A DNA stretch of 5,997 bases. Source: JAMCRM01 sp041685075. Lineage in GTDB: Bacteria; Acidobacteriota; Terriglobia; Bryobacterales; Bryobacteraceae. The stretch is from positions 1-5,997 of the forward strand of contig JAWLGN010000323.1 of NCBI GenBank assembly GCA_041685075.1. Reading direction: 5' to 3'. Within the stretch, counting starts at the first letter, position 1; each line of letters opens with the position of its first letter. The notes below the pieces were generated by a model, which saw nothing but the letters and a program-made list of their open reading frames with translations, had not been told where the DNA came from and made no database searches. Positions 1-5,650 of this stretch are shown piece after piece. Made by a program: the position numbers and the translations under genes.

Positions 1-1248
1 GCCGGCCACACCAGCTACATGCTGGCCAACGAATTCGGGGCCGACGGCTTCGCGCTGGACATCTCCGCCGACGCCCTGCGGCACGGCTGCGCCCTGATGG
101 ACCGCTGGAAGCTCTCGCGCGCGCCCGTGCGGCTGGCCGGCGATGCGCTGAACCTGCCCTTCCGCGACGGCTCGCTACGGATGGTGGCGGCCTTCCAGAT
201 GCTCAGCCAGTTCATGGACATCGAGAGCGTCTTCTTGGAAGTGAAGCGCGTGCTGGCGCCCGGCGGCGTGTTCCTGTTTGCCGAGGAGCCGCTGCGGCGC
301 GTCCTCACTCTGCGGCTCTACCGGGCCCCCTATTACGAGTTGATGAAGCCGTGGGAGCGCAGGCTGTTCCACTGGGGCTTGTTGGATTACCTGGTGAAGG
401 ACGTCATCGGGGCGCACCAGGAGGAGAGTTTCGGCATCCGCCAGAACCACACCATGAATCTCAAGGACTGGCACCGGCTGGTCTCGAAACACTTTGCGGC
501 CCACGAGTACGAGATTTTCGTGCGGCAGCGGGGTGTGGATGGCTGGGTGAAGCGGGTGGCGACGCGCCTGGATCCCCACCGCTCCGTGTGGCGCGCGGCA
601 CGGCTGCTGGGCGGCACCCTCTCGGCGGTATGCCGTAAGGCCGGCGATGCCGCACCGCAGCCCGCCCCCTTCGAATGCTTCGAACGCCTGCTGCGCTGCC
701 CCGACTGCGCGGGCCAACTGGCCCGCGATGCCGCCGATACCCTGGCCTGCACGTGCGGCTACCGCGCTCCCAACGAAGGCGGTGTGTACAACCTGCTGGC
801 CAGCGCCGACCGCGCGGAACTCTACCCCGGCGATCGCGAAGACGCCATCGACCTTTCCCTGCCCGGCCACGAGGCGCGCCTCCTCGAGGGCTGGTACGAG
901 CTGGAGGGCGTTTTTGGCAACAAGTTCCGCTGGATCGGGCCGCGGGCTACGGCGCGGCTGCGCAGCCTCCGCTCCGGCCCCCAGCGCCTGCGCATTCGGG
1001 GGCACGCCCATGAGAACTCCTTCGTTCAGGGAGAACCGGTCCGGATCGCCGTCTCGGCCAACGGGCGGCGCCTGGTGGAGACGGCCCTGGAACGCCCCGG
1101 GCTGTTCATCCTGGAGGCCGATCTTCCGTCCGGCAGCGGGGAGCACCTGGTCGAGGTGTGCGCCTCCCCGTCGTGGACCGCGCCGCCCGACGGCCGCCTC
1201 TTCACCGTGAACCTCAGCATGATCCGTCTGGTGCCGCCGGAAGACTGA
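1..1248 (+). CDS. SAM-dependent methyltransferase with zinc ribbon and C-terminal beta domain (5' end missing)
   Basis: The frame is open from base 1, so the true start lies upstream; 415 codons are visible before TGA. The first ~100 residues are the later part of a class I (Methyltransf_11-like) Rossmann fold: an 'ALDIS' strand whose acid normally binds the SAM ribose, then GDALNLPF with the motif-II acid, then the VKRVLAPGGVFLFAEE strand. The front of motif I is cut off. A helical segment follows. A Trm112/zinc-ribbon-like stretch comes at visible residues 233-252, with Cys at 233, 236, 250 and 252 (CPDC and CTCG). The last ~115 residues begin GWYELEGVFGNKFRWIG and look like a beta-sandwich, similar to domains attached to sugar-modifying enzymes; that comparison is from memory. 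Substrate unknown; a cell-surface glycan or lipid is a guess. The methyltransferase assignment is firm. The next gene starts about 58 nt downstream with no obvious terminator between, so co-transcription is possible. Confidence 0.85.
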   Translation, partial: AGHTSYMLANEFGADGFALDISADALRHGCALMDRWKLSRAPVRLAGDALNLPFRDGSLRMVAAFQMLSQFMDIESVFLEVKRVLAPGGVFLFAEEPLRRVLTLRLYRAPYYELMKPWERRLFHWGLLDYLVKDVIGAHQEESFGIRQNHTMNLKDWHRLVSKHFAAHEYEIFVRQRGVDGWVKRVATRLDPHRSVWRAARLLGGTLSAVCRKAGDAAPQPAPFECFERLLRCPDCAGQLARDAADTLACTCGYRAPNEGGVYNLLASADRAELYPGDREDAIDLSLPGHEARLLEGWYELEGVFGNKFRWIGPRATARLRSLRSGPQRLRIRGHAHENSFVQGEPVRIAVSANGRRLVETALERPGLFILEADLPSGSGEHLVEVCASPSWTAPPDGRLFTVNLSMIRLVPPED

Positions 1249-1306
1249 ACCGCGCCTTCCCGGAACAAATCGTCGGGGGCCTGCGTATGAGGCTGGTGAG
1301 GTGAGT

Positions 1307-2248
1307 ATGCATCAGCGCATCCTGGCGGTGGCCATGGCGGCGGCAGTGGCTTTCCTGGCCGCCTGCGACATAGAGGACCTGGGAGATCTTGGCGGTTCGG
1401 AGCGCTACACCGAGGACTTCCAGCATTCCTTCCCACTCCGTCCGGGGGGCCGAATCTCAGTAGAGAACTTCAACGGCAGCATAGAGATATCCTCCTGGAA
1501 CGAGAATTCAGTTGAGATCCGGGGGACGAAGTACGCTCGATCTATCGAGCTGCGCGACGCCATCAAAATCGACATCTCGGCCCAGCCGGAGGCGATCCAG
1601 GTTCGCACGATCCGGCCGTCGGGGATGCGCGGCAACATGGGGGCGCGCTACTACATCCGGGTGCCGCGAAAGACCGAACTGGAGCGCATCACCAGCACCA
1701 ACGGCAGCATCCGGGTGGCGGACGTCGAAGGCGAGGCGCGGCTGAGGACCACCAACGGAGCGGTGCGGGTTGAGGACCTCCTCGGCCGGCTCGACGTGCA
1801 GACCTCCAACGGCAGCGTGGAGGTGACCGGACAGGAGGGTGGCGCGGTGCTGCGGACCTCCAACGGGCGCATCCGCGCCGAGGACGTACGCGGCGGCCTG
1901 AACGCCAGCACCTCGAACGGCAGCATCACGGCCCGCCTCGCTGATGCCGACCCGGGGCGCACTATCCGGATCGGGACCAGCAACGGCCCGGTGGACCTCT
2001 CGCTGGACGGCACAGCCGGCGATGTGCGGGTATCAACCACCAACGGCGGCATCACCGTGCGGCTGCCGGAGCAGATCAACGCGCGCGTGGTGGCGGCAAC
2101 CACCAACTCGTCGATCAAGAGCGACTTCGAGGTAATAGCCAAGGGCGAGCTGAGCAAAAAACGGATCGAGGGGCTGATCGGGTCGGGCGACGGCCCAACG
2201 ATTGATCTCTCGACCACCAACGGCGGCATCCGGCTGATGCGGCAGTAG
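1307..2248 (+). CDS. DUF4097-type beta-repeat lipoprotein
   Basis: This is a 313-residue predicted exported lipoprotein. The N-terminus has an Arg, a hydrophobic Ala/Val stretch and the lipobox FLAAC, so Cys20 would be lipidated. Asp follows it, which in enterobacteria favours inner-membrane retention; that rule may not hold here. The body is strand-turn repeats with the signature T(S/T)NG(S/G)(I/V). The turn Asn occurs at residues 132, 150, 168, 186 and 204, exactly 18 apart, then at 226, 246 and 267 (TNS), with outliers at 56 and 305. This pattern is typical of DUF4097 'adhesin-like' proteins, whose role is largely unknown; an envelope function is inferred. Start choice: ATG 1307 has GAGG (1298-1301) 5 nt upstream. 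GTG 1301, which adds two residues, has GAGG (1289-1292) 8 nt upstream and is nearly as good. The gene ends at TAG 2246-2248, just after the last TTNGGI strand. Confidence 0.88.
   Translation: MHQRILAVAMAAAVAFLAACDIEDLGDLGGSERYTEDFQHSFPLRPGGRISVENFNGSIEISSWNENSVEIRGTKYARSIELRDAIKIDISAQPEAIQVRTIRPSGMRGNMGARYYIRVPRKTELERITSTNGSIRVADVEGEARLRTTNGAVRVEDLLGRLDVQTSNGSVEVTGQEGGAVLRTSNGRIRAEDVRGGLNASTSNGSITARLADADPGRTIRIGTSNGPVDLSLDGTAGDVRVSTTNGGITVRLPEQINARVVAATTNSSIKSDFEVIAKGELSKKRIEGLIGSGDGPTIDLSTTNGGIRLMRQ
1688..2119 (+). repeat. Tandem 18-22 residue 'TSNG' beta-strand repeats
   Basis: Eight successive copies of a strand-turn unit are centred on T(S/T)N(G/S). The first five lie exactly 18 codons (54 nt) apart and the later ones 20-22 codons apart. 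Codons differ freely between copies (accaccaacgga, acctccaacggc, acctcgaacggc), so these are old protein repeats and not recent DNA duplications. The regular period fits a beta-helix or beta-roll with one rung per repeat, which is an inference. Confidence 0.8.
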
Positions 2249-2257
2249 AGGCGGAGT

Positions 2258-3508
2258 TCAGTCCGGCTCTCCGAGCGCCTCCCGGATGCGCTCGCTCAGC
2301 ATGTCGACAAAGCGGCTGGGGACGAAGCCATTCATGCGGCTGACCACCTTTCCGCGGCGGTCGATGACGATGGTGGTGGGGATGGAGGAGATCTTCAGCG
2401 CGCGCGAGAGGCCGTCTTCAAACCACACCTCGACGCGCCAGCCGTTGGCCTCTAAGAACGGCTCCACCGCCTCGCGGTCCTCGTCCGTGTTGATGGAGAG
2501 GAAGACCACCTCGGGATTATCCCGAAAGCGCTCCTTCACTTCCTCGTAGAGGGGATGTTGTGCGCGGCAGGGCCCGCACCAGGTGGCCCAGAAATCGAAG
2601 ACCACGGTCTTGCCCTTTAGGGCGGCGAGCGAGAGAGTGCCGCCACCCAGGCCGGAGAGGGTGAACTCCATGGGGTCGGTGAGATGCAGGTTGGGGTCGC
2701 TTTCGCGCAGGCGCAGGCGGCGGGCGGCGAGCACCGCGGTGGTGCGGTCGTAGGCCGCCAGGATCAGGTCGCCCAGGCCGGCTTCGGAGTCGTGGAACTG
2801 CCTGTACAGCTCGCTCAACCGGGCGCGGTCTCTGCGGCGAGCGGCATCGGTGGCGCGTTCGTCGGGGATCATGAACGCTTCCGCCAGGCGCTCGATGGCT
2901 TCGGCGCGGCGCCCGGCGCGTTCCAGCCAGCGGCTCTCCTCGCGCGCCGCTTCCGCGCTGGGGAAGGCTTCAAAGCCGCGCGCGGCGGCGGCGATGGCCT
3001 CCTCGATGCGTCCCAGGTTGCCGAGCGCGCGAGCTTCCAGCACAAGGGCACGACCCCTGCCGCGGTCCAGGGCATCGCTCCACTCTCCCCTGCCCAGGCG
3101 CGCCGGCGGCTCCCGGTCGCCCATGGCGGAGACCCGCTCCCCGTAGAGCCGGGCATACTTCAGGGCGCGCGCGGAGGTCTCCTTGGCCTCGCTCGAAAGC
3201 AGCGCGCGAGTGACCCGGTCGAGCACCTGGATATCGCCCGGTTCGCGCGCCAGCACGCGCTCGCCGTATTCGATGATGCGCTTTTCGTCGCCGGCTTCGA
3301 TAGCGGCCTTTACCAGGGCCTCCTCGAGTTCGGCGCGGTGGCCGCTTTCGGGATACCTCTCGAGGTGCTTTTCGATAGCGCGGATCAACTCGATGGGGCT
3401 GGAACCGGCCTCCCCGATAGCGCGCCCGAGGTCCCGCTCTTCGTTTTCGGCAACCTGGCCCGCGGCGGCGGCGGCCAGCAGCAGCAACGCGAGCGCCGCC
3501 CGCCTCAT
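2258..3508 (-). CDS. Exported TPR-thioredoxin protein (TlpA/ResA-like)
   Basis: This 416-residue protein is a predicted extracytoplasmic thiol-disulfide oxidoreductase. The N-terminus (MRRAALALLLL, then an Ala run and AG|Q near residue 17) is a signal peptide. Residues ~25-265 are charged helices; the 153-212 stretch, with GNLGRIEEAIAAA and AGRRAEAIERLAEAF, is TPR-like and probably binds a partner. Residues ~275-416 form a TlpA/ResA-type thioredoxin domain: KGKTVVFDFWATWCGPC with redox Cys311 and Cys314, cis-proline Pro377 in SSIPTT, then TIVIDRRGKVV. A complete active site suggests an active reductase for cytochrome c maturation or protein repair; the exact client is unknown. Its ATG overlaps the stop of the upstream gene (ATGA, 3508-3505) and has no strong Shine-Dalgarno, so translation probably depends on coupling. 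It ends with TGA, 9 nt from the converging lipoprotein gene. Confidence 0.9.
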   Translation of the reverse strand: MRRAALALLLLAAAAAGQVAENEERDLGRAIGEAGSSPIELIRAIEKHLERYPESGHRAELEEALVKAAIEAGDEKRIIEYGERVLAREPGDIQVLDRVTRALLSSEAKETSARALKYARLYGERVSAMGDREPPARLGRGEWSDALDRGRGRALVLEARALGNLGRIEEAIAAAARGFEAFPSAEAAREESRWLERAGRRAEAIERLAEAFMIPDERATDAARRRDRARLSELYRQFHDSEAGLGDLILAAYDRTTAVLAARRLRLRESDPNLHLTDPMEFTLSGLGGGTLSLAALKGKTVVFDFWATWCGPCRAQHPLYEEVKERFRDNPEVVFLSINTDEDREAVEPFLEANGWRVEVWFEDGLSRALKISSIPTTIVIDRRGKVVSRMNGFVPSRFVDMLSERIREALGEPD

Positions 3509-4140
3509 GGCTGGACCACAGCCCGGATGGTATCGGCGATGCCGGCGGCGCGCACGCGCGCCGTGTGCATATAGACGCCGTTCTTGGCGATGCGGTCGAG
3601 CAGCGGCAGGTACTGCTCGAGCGCCACCAGCCGCTTGCGGTCGAGCGAGGTCTCCAGCAGCAGCAGCGCCTTGAGCACGCCCAGGCGGTCATACTTGGCG
3701 GCACGCTCCAGGTTGATGTAGTGCTGCTCGGATTCGGCGATGCGCTCGAACCAGTCGGCCAGGCCGCGGGCGGAGAGATCGTCGGAGAAGTTGAACTTCA
3801 CTTCGCTTTTCTCCGGACCGTTCTCCAACCGGAAGGTCTTGGTGCCCATGAAGGCGACCTTCGACGCCGACTCCAGGGGGCGGCGGAAGTACTCCAGCTT
3901 CTCCACCAGCGCGAAGATCTCGTCGACCTCCGCCTAGGAGAGGCGGAACTGGAGGGGCCGGTCGTCGTCCGGCGCTTCCTTGTACTCGCCGGCCCCGGTG
4001 CGGTCCACGTTGATCTCTATGTAGGCGGGGACGCTGCCCGGAAACGACTTGGAATAGGAGATGCGGGGCGCGGAATCGCCCCACGCTGCGGCGCCGGCCA
4101 AAAGGAAACCGGCCACCGCGGCCACAACCCGCCTGCTCAT
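3505..4140 (-). pseudogene. Exported protein of unknown function interrupted by an in-frame amber codon
   Basis: Start ATG 4140 overlaps the ruvC stop (ATGA) and has GGAGG (4156-4152) 11 nt upstream. The first 68 codons give a signal peptide (MSRRVVAAVAGFLLAGAAAWG) and a mature start DSAPRISYSKSFPGSVPAYI, then stop at TAG 3936-3934. The same frame stays open for another 142 codons (AEVDEIFALVEKLEYFRRP onward) to the stop at 3505-3507. The sense on both sides joins smoothly as ...LQFRLS-[TAG]-AEVDEIFAL..., and GAG (Glu) in place of TAG would restore a 211-residue protein. No good internal start with a Shine-Dalgarno follows the stop: GTG 3906 has GGAGG about 20 nt away, too far. The C-terminal half is helix-rich with many charged residues. 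I do not recognise the family. It is either truly broken, read through, or a one-base error in the sequence. Loss of translation here could also reduce the coupled thioredoxin gene. Confidence 0.75.
3929..3947 (-). other. 7-bp inverted repeat spanning the amber codon
   Basis: TCCGCCT (3929-3935) and AGGCGGA (3941-3947) are perfect complements around a 5-nt loop. In the minus-strand transcript the UAG straddles the loop and the 3' arm. With GAG in place of UAG the stem would still form, so the mutation did not create it. Perfect 7-bp stems are expected a few times by chance in 6 kb of GC-rich DNA, so a function is not supported by this alone. Confidence 0.4.
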
Positions 4141-4616
4141 GTCGCTAAACCCCTCCGCGTTACGTGGCAAATGGCCACTGCCAGGGCGTCGCAGGCGTCC
4201 TCGGACGCGACCGGTGCCTCCAGCCGCAGCAGCGACTGGACCATGAGCTGTACCTGGCACTTCTCCGCCCGGCCGTAGCCCACGACGCTGGTTTTTACTT
4301 CCAGCGGGGAGTACTCCCCGCACTCGAGCCCCGCTTCCGCAATGGCCAGCAGAGCGATGCCCCTCACGTGCGCCAGCTTCAACGCCGAACGGGCGTTGGC
4401 TGCAAAGAACACACTTTCCACGGCGGCGGCCGCAGGCGAATACGTGCGGATGACCTCCCGCAATCCCCGGGAGATCTCCAGCAGCCGTTCGGCCAACGGG
4501 CGGGTGTTGCGGGTGCGGATCACCCCGGAAGCCACCATCCGATGAAGGCGGCCGTCGCTCTCCACGACGCCGTAACCGGTGCGTTCCGTACCGCAATCGA
4601 CGCCCAGAACCCGCAT
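4137..4616 (-). CDS. ruvC: Holliday junction resolvase RuvC
   Basis: RuvC is a dimeric, Mg2+-dependent endonuclease that nicks Holliday junctions symmetrically to finish recombination, working with RuvAB. The protein has 159 residues, close to the usual ~160-175. All four catalytic acids of the RNase H fold are visible: Asp7 (LGVDCG), Glu67 (VESVFF), Asp140 and Asp143 (EDACDALA). The FFAANARSALKLAHVRG segment and SPLEVKTSVVGYGRAEK, used in junction binding and dimerisation, are also typical. It starts 18 nt after yebC, with a weak G-rich Shine-Dalgarno overlapping the yebC stop. Its TGA overlaps the next ATG. ruvA and ruvB are not adjacent in this window, unlike the ruvCAB order of many bacteria. 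The gene looks intact and is most likely functional. Confidence 0.96.
   Translation of the reverse strand: MRVLGVDCGTERTGYGVVESDGRLHRMVASGVIRTRNTRPLAERLLEISRGLREVIRTYSPAAAAVESVFFAANARSALKLAHVRGIALLAIAEAGLECGEYSPLEVKTSVVGYGRAEKCQVQLMVQSLLRLEAPVASEDACDALAVAICHVTRRGLAT
4304..4321. repeat. Perfect 18-bp palindrome inside ruvC
   Basis: GCGGGGAGTACTCCCCGC reads the same on both strands. It covers ruvC codons 99-105 (C-G-E-Y-S-P-L). A perfect palindrome of this length is not expected by chance in 6 kb, even allowing for GC bias, although the Y-S-P residues themselves are family-typical. It could be a dimer-protein binding site or simply a coincidence of codon choice. Confidence 0.6.
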
Positions 4617-4634
4617 GGGGTGTCGTGCCGCCCC

Positions 4635-5384
4635 CTAACGGGAGGCCATGGCCTCCATTTCCTTCTCGTCGATATCGAAGTTCGAGTAGACGTTCTGCAC
4701 GTCGTCGTGCTCCTCGAGCGCTTCGGCCAGGCGTAGCAACTGCTCGGCGTTCTTTCCCTCGACCTTCACCAGGTTCTTGGGAATCATGGCAATGCTGGAT
4801 GCGCTGGTCTCCACCTTCGCCTTCTGCAGCGCCTCCATCACCGTTGCGTGCGCTTCTACGGGGGAGAGCACCTCCCAGTTGTCGCCGTCGCTGCGGATGT
4901 CCTCGGCGCCGGCGTCTAGGACGGCGTTCATGAGATCCTCCTCGCCGATTTTTTCTGCGGGGATGAGGATCTGGCTCTTGCGGTCGAACATCCAGGCCAC
5001 GCTGCCTTCGCCGCCGAGGTTGCCGCCGTTCTTGGAAAAGATGTGGCGGATTTCGCTTACGGTGCGATTCCGGTTGTCGGTAGCCACCGCCACCATCACG
5101 GCGGCGCCGCCCGGCCCGTAACCTTCGAAAGTTACTTCTTCAATCTGGCCGCCCTCCAGTTCGCCGGTGCCGCGCATGATCGCCTTCTTGATGTTATCGG
5201 CGGGCATGCTGACGGCTTTGGCGGCCAGGATGGCGGTACGCAGGCGCGGATTGGCATCGGGATCACCGCCGCCCCGGGCGGCGATGGTGATCTCCTTGAT
5301 AATGCGGGTGAATGTCTTCCCGCGTTTGGCATCCGCTGCGGCTTTCTTGTGTTTTATGGTGGCCCATTTCGAATGGCCTGACAT
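4635..5384 (-). CDS. yebC: YebC/PmpR/TACO1 family translation-associated regulator
   Basis: This 249-residue protein is the usual length for the family. The start is set by the hallmark N-terminus MSGHSKWATIKHKK (ATG 5384) with AGAGGTG (5395-5389) about 4-6 nt upstream; the frame is open further upstream, but that extension is not family-like. Other family signatures are ITIAARGGGDPDANPRLR (residues 32-49), VSMPADNIKKAI, the mid-domain EGYGPGGAAVMVA, and GGEGSVAWMF. YebC proteins were long annotated as transcription regulators. Bacterial members and mitochondrial TACO1 are now linked to translation, including relief of ribosome stalling at proline-rich stretches. Which role applies here cannot be read from sequence. 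It is first in an apparent operon with ruvC. It ends with TAG, showing that UAG terminates translation in this genome. Confidence 0.95.
   Translation of the reverse strand: MSGHSKWATIKHKKAAADAKRGKTFTRIIKEITIAARGGGDPDANPRLRTAILAAKAVSMPADNIKKAIMRGTGELEGGQIEEVTFEGYGPGGAAVMVAVATDNRNRTVSEIRHIFSKNGGNLGGEGSVAWMFDRKSQILIPAEKIGEEDLMNAVLDAGAEDIRSDGDNWEVLSPVEAHATVMEALQKAKVETSASSIAMIPKNLVKVEGKNAEQLLRLAEALEEHDDVQNVYSNFDIDEKEMEAMASR
5261..5292 (-). other. Strong 13-bp bulged hairpin inside yebC
   Basis: GATCACC (5261-5267) pairs with GGTGATC (5286-5292), and GCCGCC (5268-5273) pairs with GGCGGC (5277-5282). This leaves a 3-nt loop (5274-5276) and a 3-nt bulge (5283-5285). It lies at codons 31-42, which encode the conserved E-I-T-I-A-A-R-G-G-G-D-P segment. 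It is the strongest stem-loop I found in the window. There is no T-tract after it on either strand, so it is not a standard terminator. Confidence 0.55.
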
Positions 5385-5403
5385 GCGGCACCTCTCAGGT
5401 AGG

Positions 5404-5421
5404 CCCGATCTGCGGATCGGG
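5404..5421 (-). promoter_or_regulatory. Hairpin in the yebC 5' leader
   Basis: CCCGATC (5404-5410) and GATCGGG (5415-5421) form a perfect 7-bp stem around a 4-nt loop. It lies between the predicted transcription start and the yebC Shine-Dalgarno, which begins 8 nt further on. No U-tract follows, so it is not an intrinsic terminator. It could protect the 5' end or affect ribosome loading; a chance origin is possible. Confidence 0.4.
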
Positions 5422-5449
5422 AGGACAAGTGTATGAATCCAACCACCGA

Positions 5450-5478
5450 AGGATAGCAAAAATAAGGGGTTTCCTCAA
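5450..5478 (-). promoter_or_regulatory. Predicted sigma70-type promoter for yebC-ruvC operon
   Basis: On the minus strand, TTGAGG (5478-5473) and TATCCT (5455-5450) are separated by exactly 17 nt, each matching 4 of 6 consensus bases. The spacer is locally T-rich in otherwise GC-rich DNA. Transcription would start near 5443, giving a leader of about 59 nt before the yebC ATG. Confidence 0.55.
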
Positions 5479-5650
5479 CTCGGGAAGGAGTTCTGCGGAA
5501 GGATTTCTGCCGCCCCGGGGAAGATTTTTTGCGGGTGCCGGAAGCGTACGCAGCGGCAAAAACGGGGGGCAAGGGGTGTTCGAGGCGCCAGTCGCGCCTG
5601 GTTGCGATATTCTGATAGGCCGCGAGTGCATAGCGGCCGAGAGGTGCAGT

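Larger units (their letters stand above)
5385..5650. other. Divergent intergenic region between yebC and the enolase-superfamily gene
   Basis: This 266-nt region separates two divergent genes. The left part holds the yebC Shine-Dalgarno, leader hairpin and promoter. The right part faces the plus-strand gene and has two short inverted repeats: AGGCGC/GCGCCT (5583-5588 and 5594-5599) and GGCCGC/GCGGCC (5618-5623 and 5633-5638). The second ends next to the Shine-Dalgarno GAGAGGTG (5639-5646). TTTTTGC (5526-5532) and GCAAAAA (5556-5562) also face each other around the small palindrome GCGTACGC (5544-5551). I found no convincing -35/-10 pair for the plus-strand gene; the AT-richer patch GATATTCTGATAG (5606-5618) is the best place for a -10. 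Confidence 0.5.

Noticed and set aside
175..1146. 323-codon open frame on the minus strand opposite the methyltransferase
   Set aside because: It mirrors a real gene with clear motifs. Long antisense frames are normal in GC-rich DNA, and the translation shows no recognisable domain.
1535..1550. GCTCGAT/ATCGAGC inverted repeat in the lipoprotein gene
   Set aside because: A 7-bp arm inverted repeat is expected a few times by chance in this window, and it sits in ordinary coding sequence.
1651..2229. 192-codon minus-strand frame opposite the DUF4097 repeats
   Set aside because: Its repeated PLVV/PLEV pattern is the shadow of the TSNG repeats, not an independent protein.
3546..3563. Near-palindrome of 8-bp arms made of alternating GC
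   Set aside because: It consists of simple CG-rich codons for Ala/Arg; such symmetry arises easily from base composition.
2684..3574. 296-codon plus-strand frame opposite the thioredoxin gene
   Set aside because: Low-complexity Ala/Gly-rich translation with no motifs; the opposite strand encodes a full signal peptide and WCGPC domain.
3934..3936. UAG read as pyrrolysine or as a reassigned codon
   Set aside because: yebC and the DUF4097 gene both end properly at UAG, and nothing in the window supports pyrrolysine use.
3565..4278. 237-codon plus-strand frame spanning the split gene and the ruvC 3' end
   Set aside because: It crosses two real minus-strand genes and shows no domain or convincing ribosome-binding site.
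3934..4596. 220-codon minus-strand frame ending at the amber codon
   Set aside because: Its upstream part is an out-of-frame reading of ruvC. Only the portion from ATG 4140 looks like a real exported protein.
5526..5562. TTTTTGC...GCAAAAA as a bidirectional terminator
   Set aside because: The arms are AT-rich and separated by 23 nt without a GC stem next to the T-run, and no gene ends nearby.
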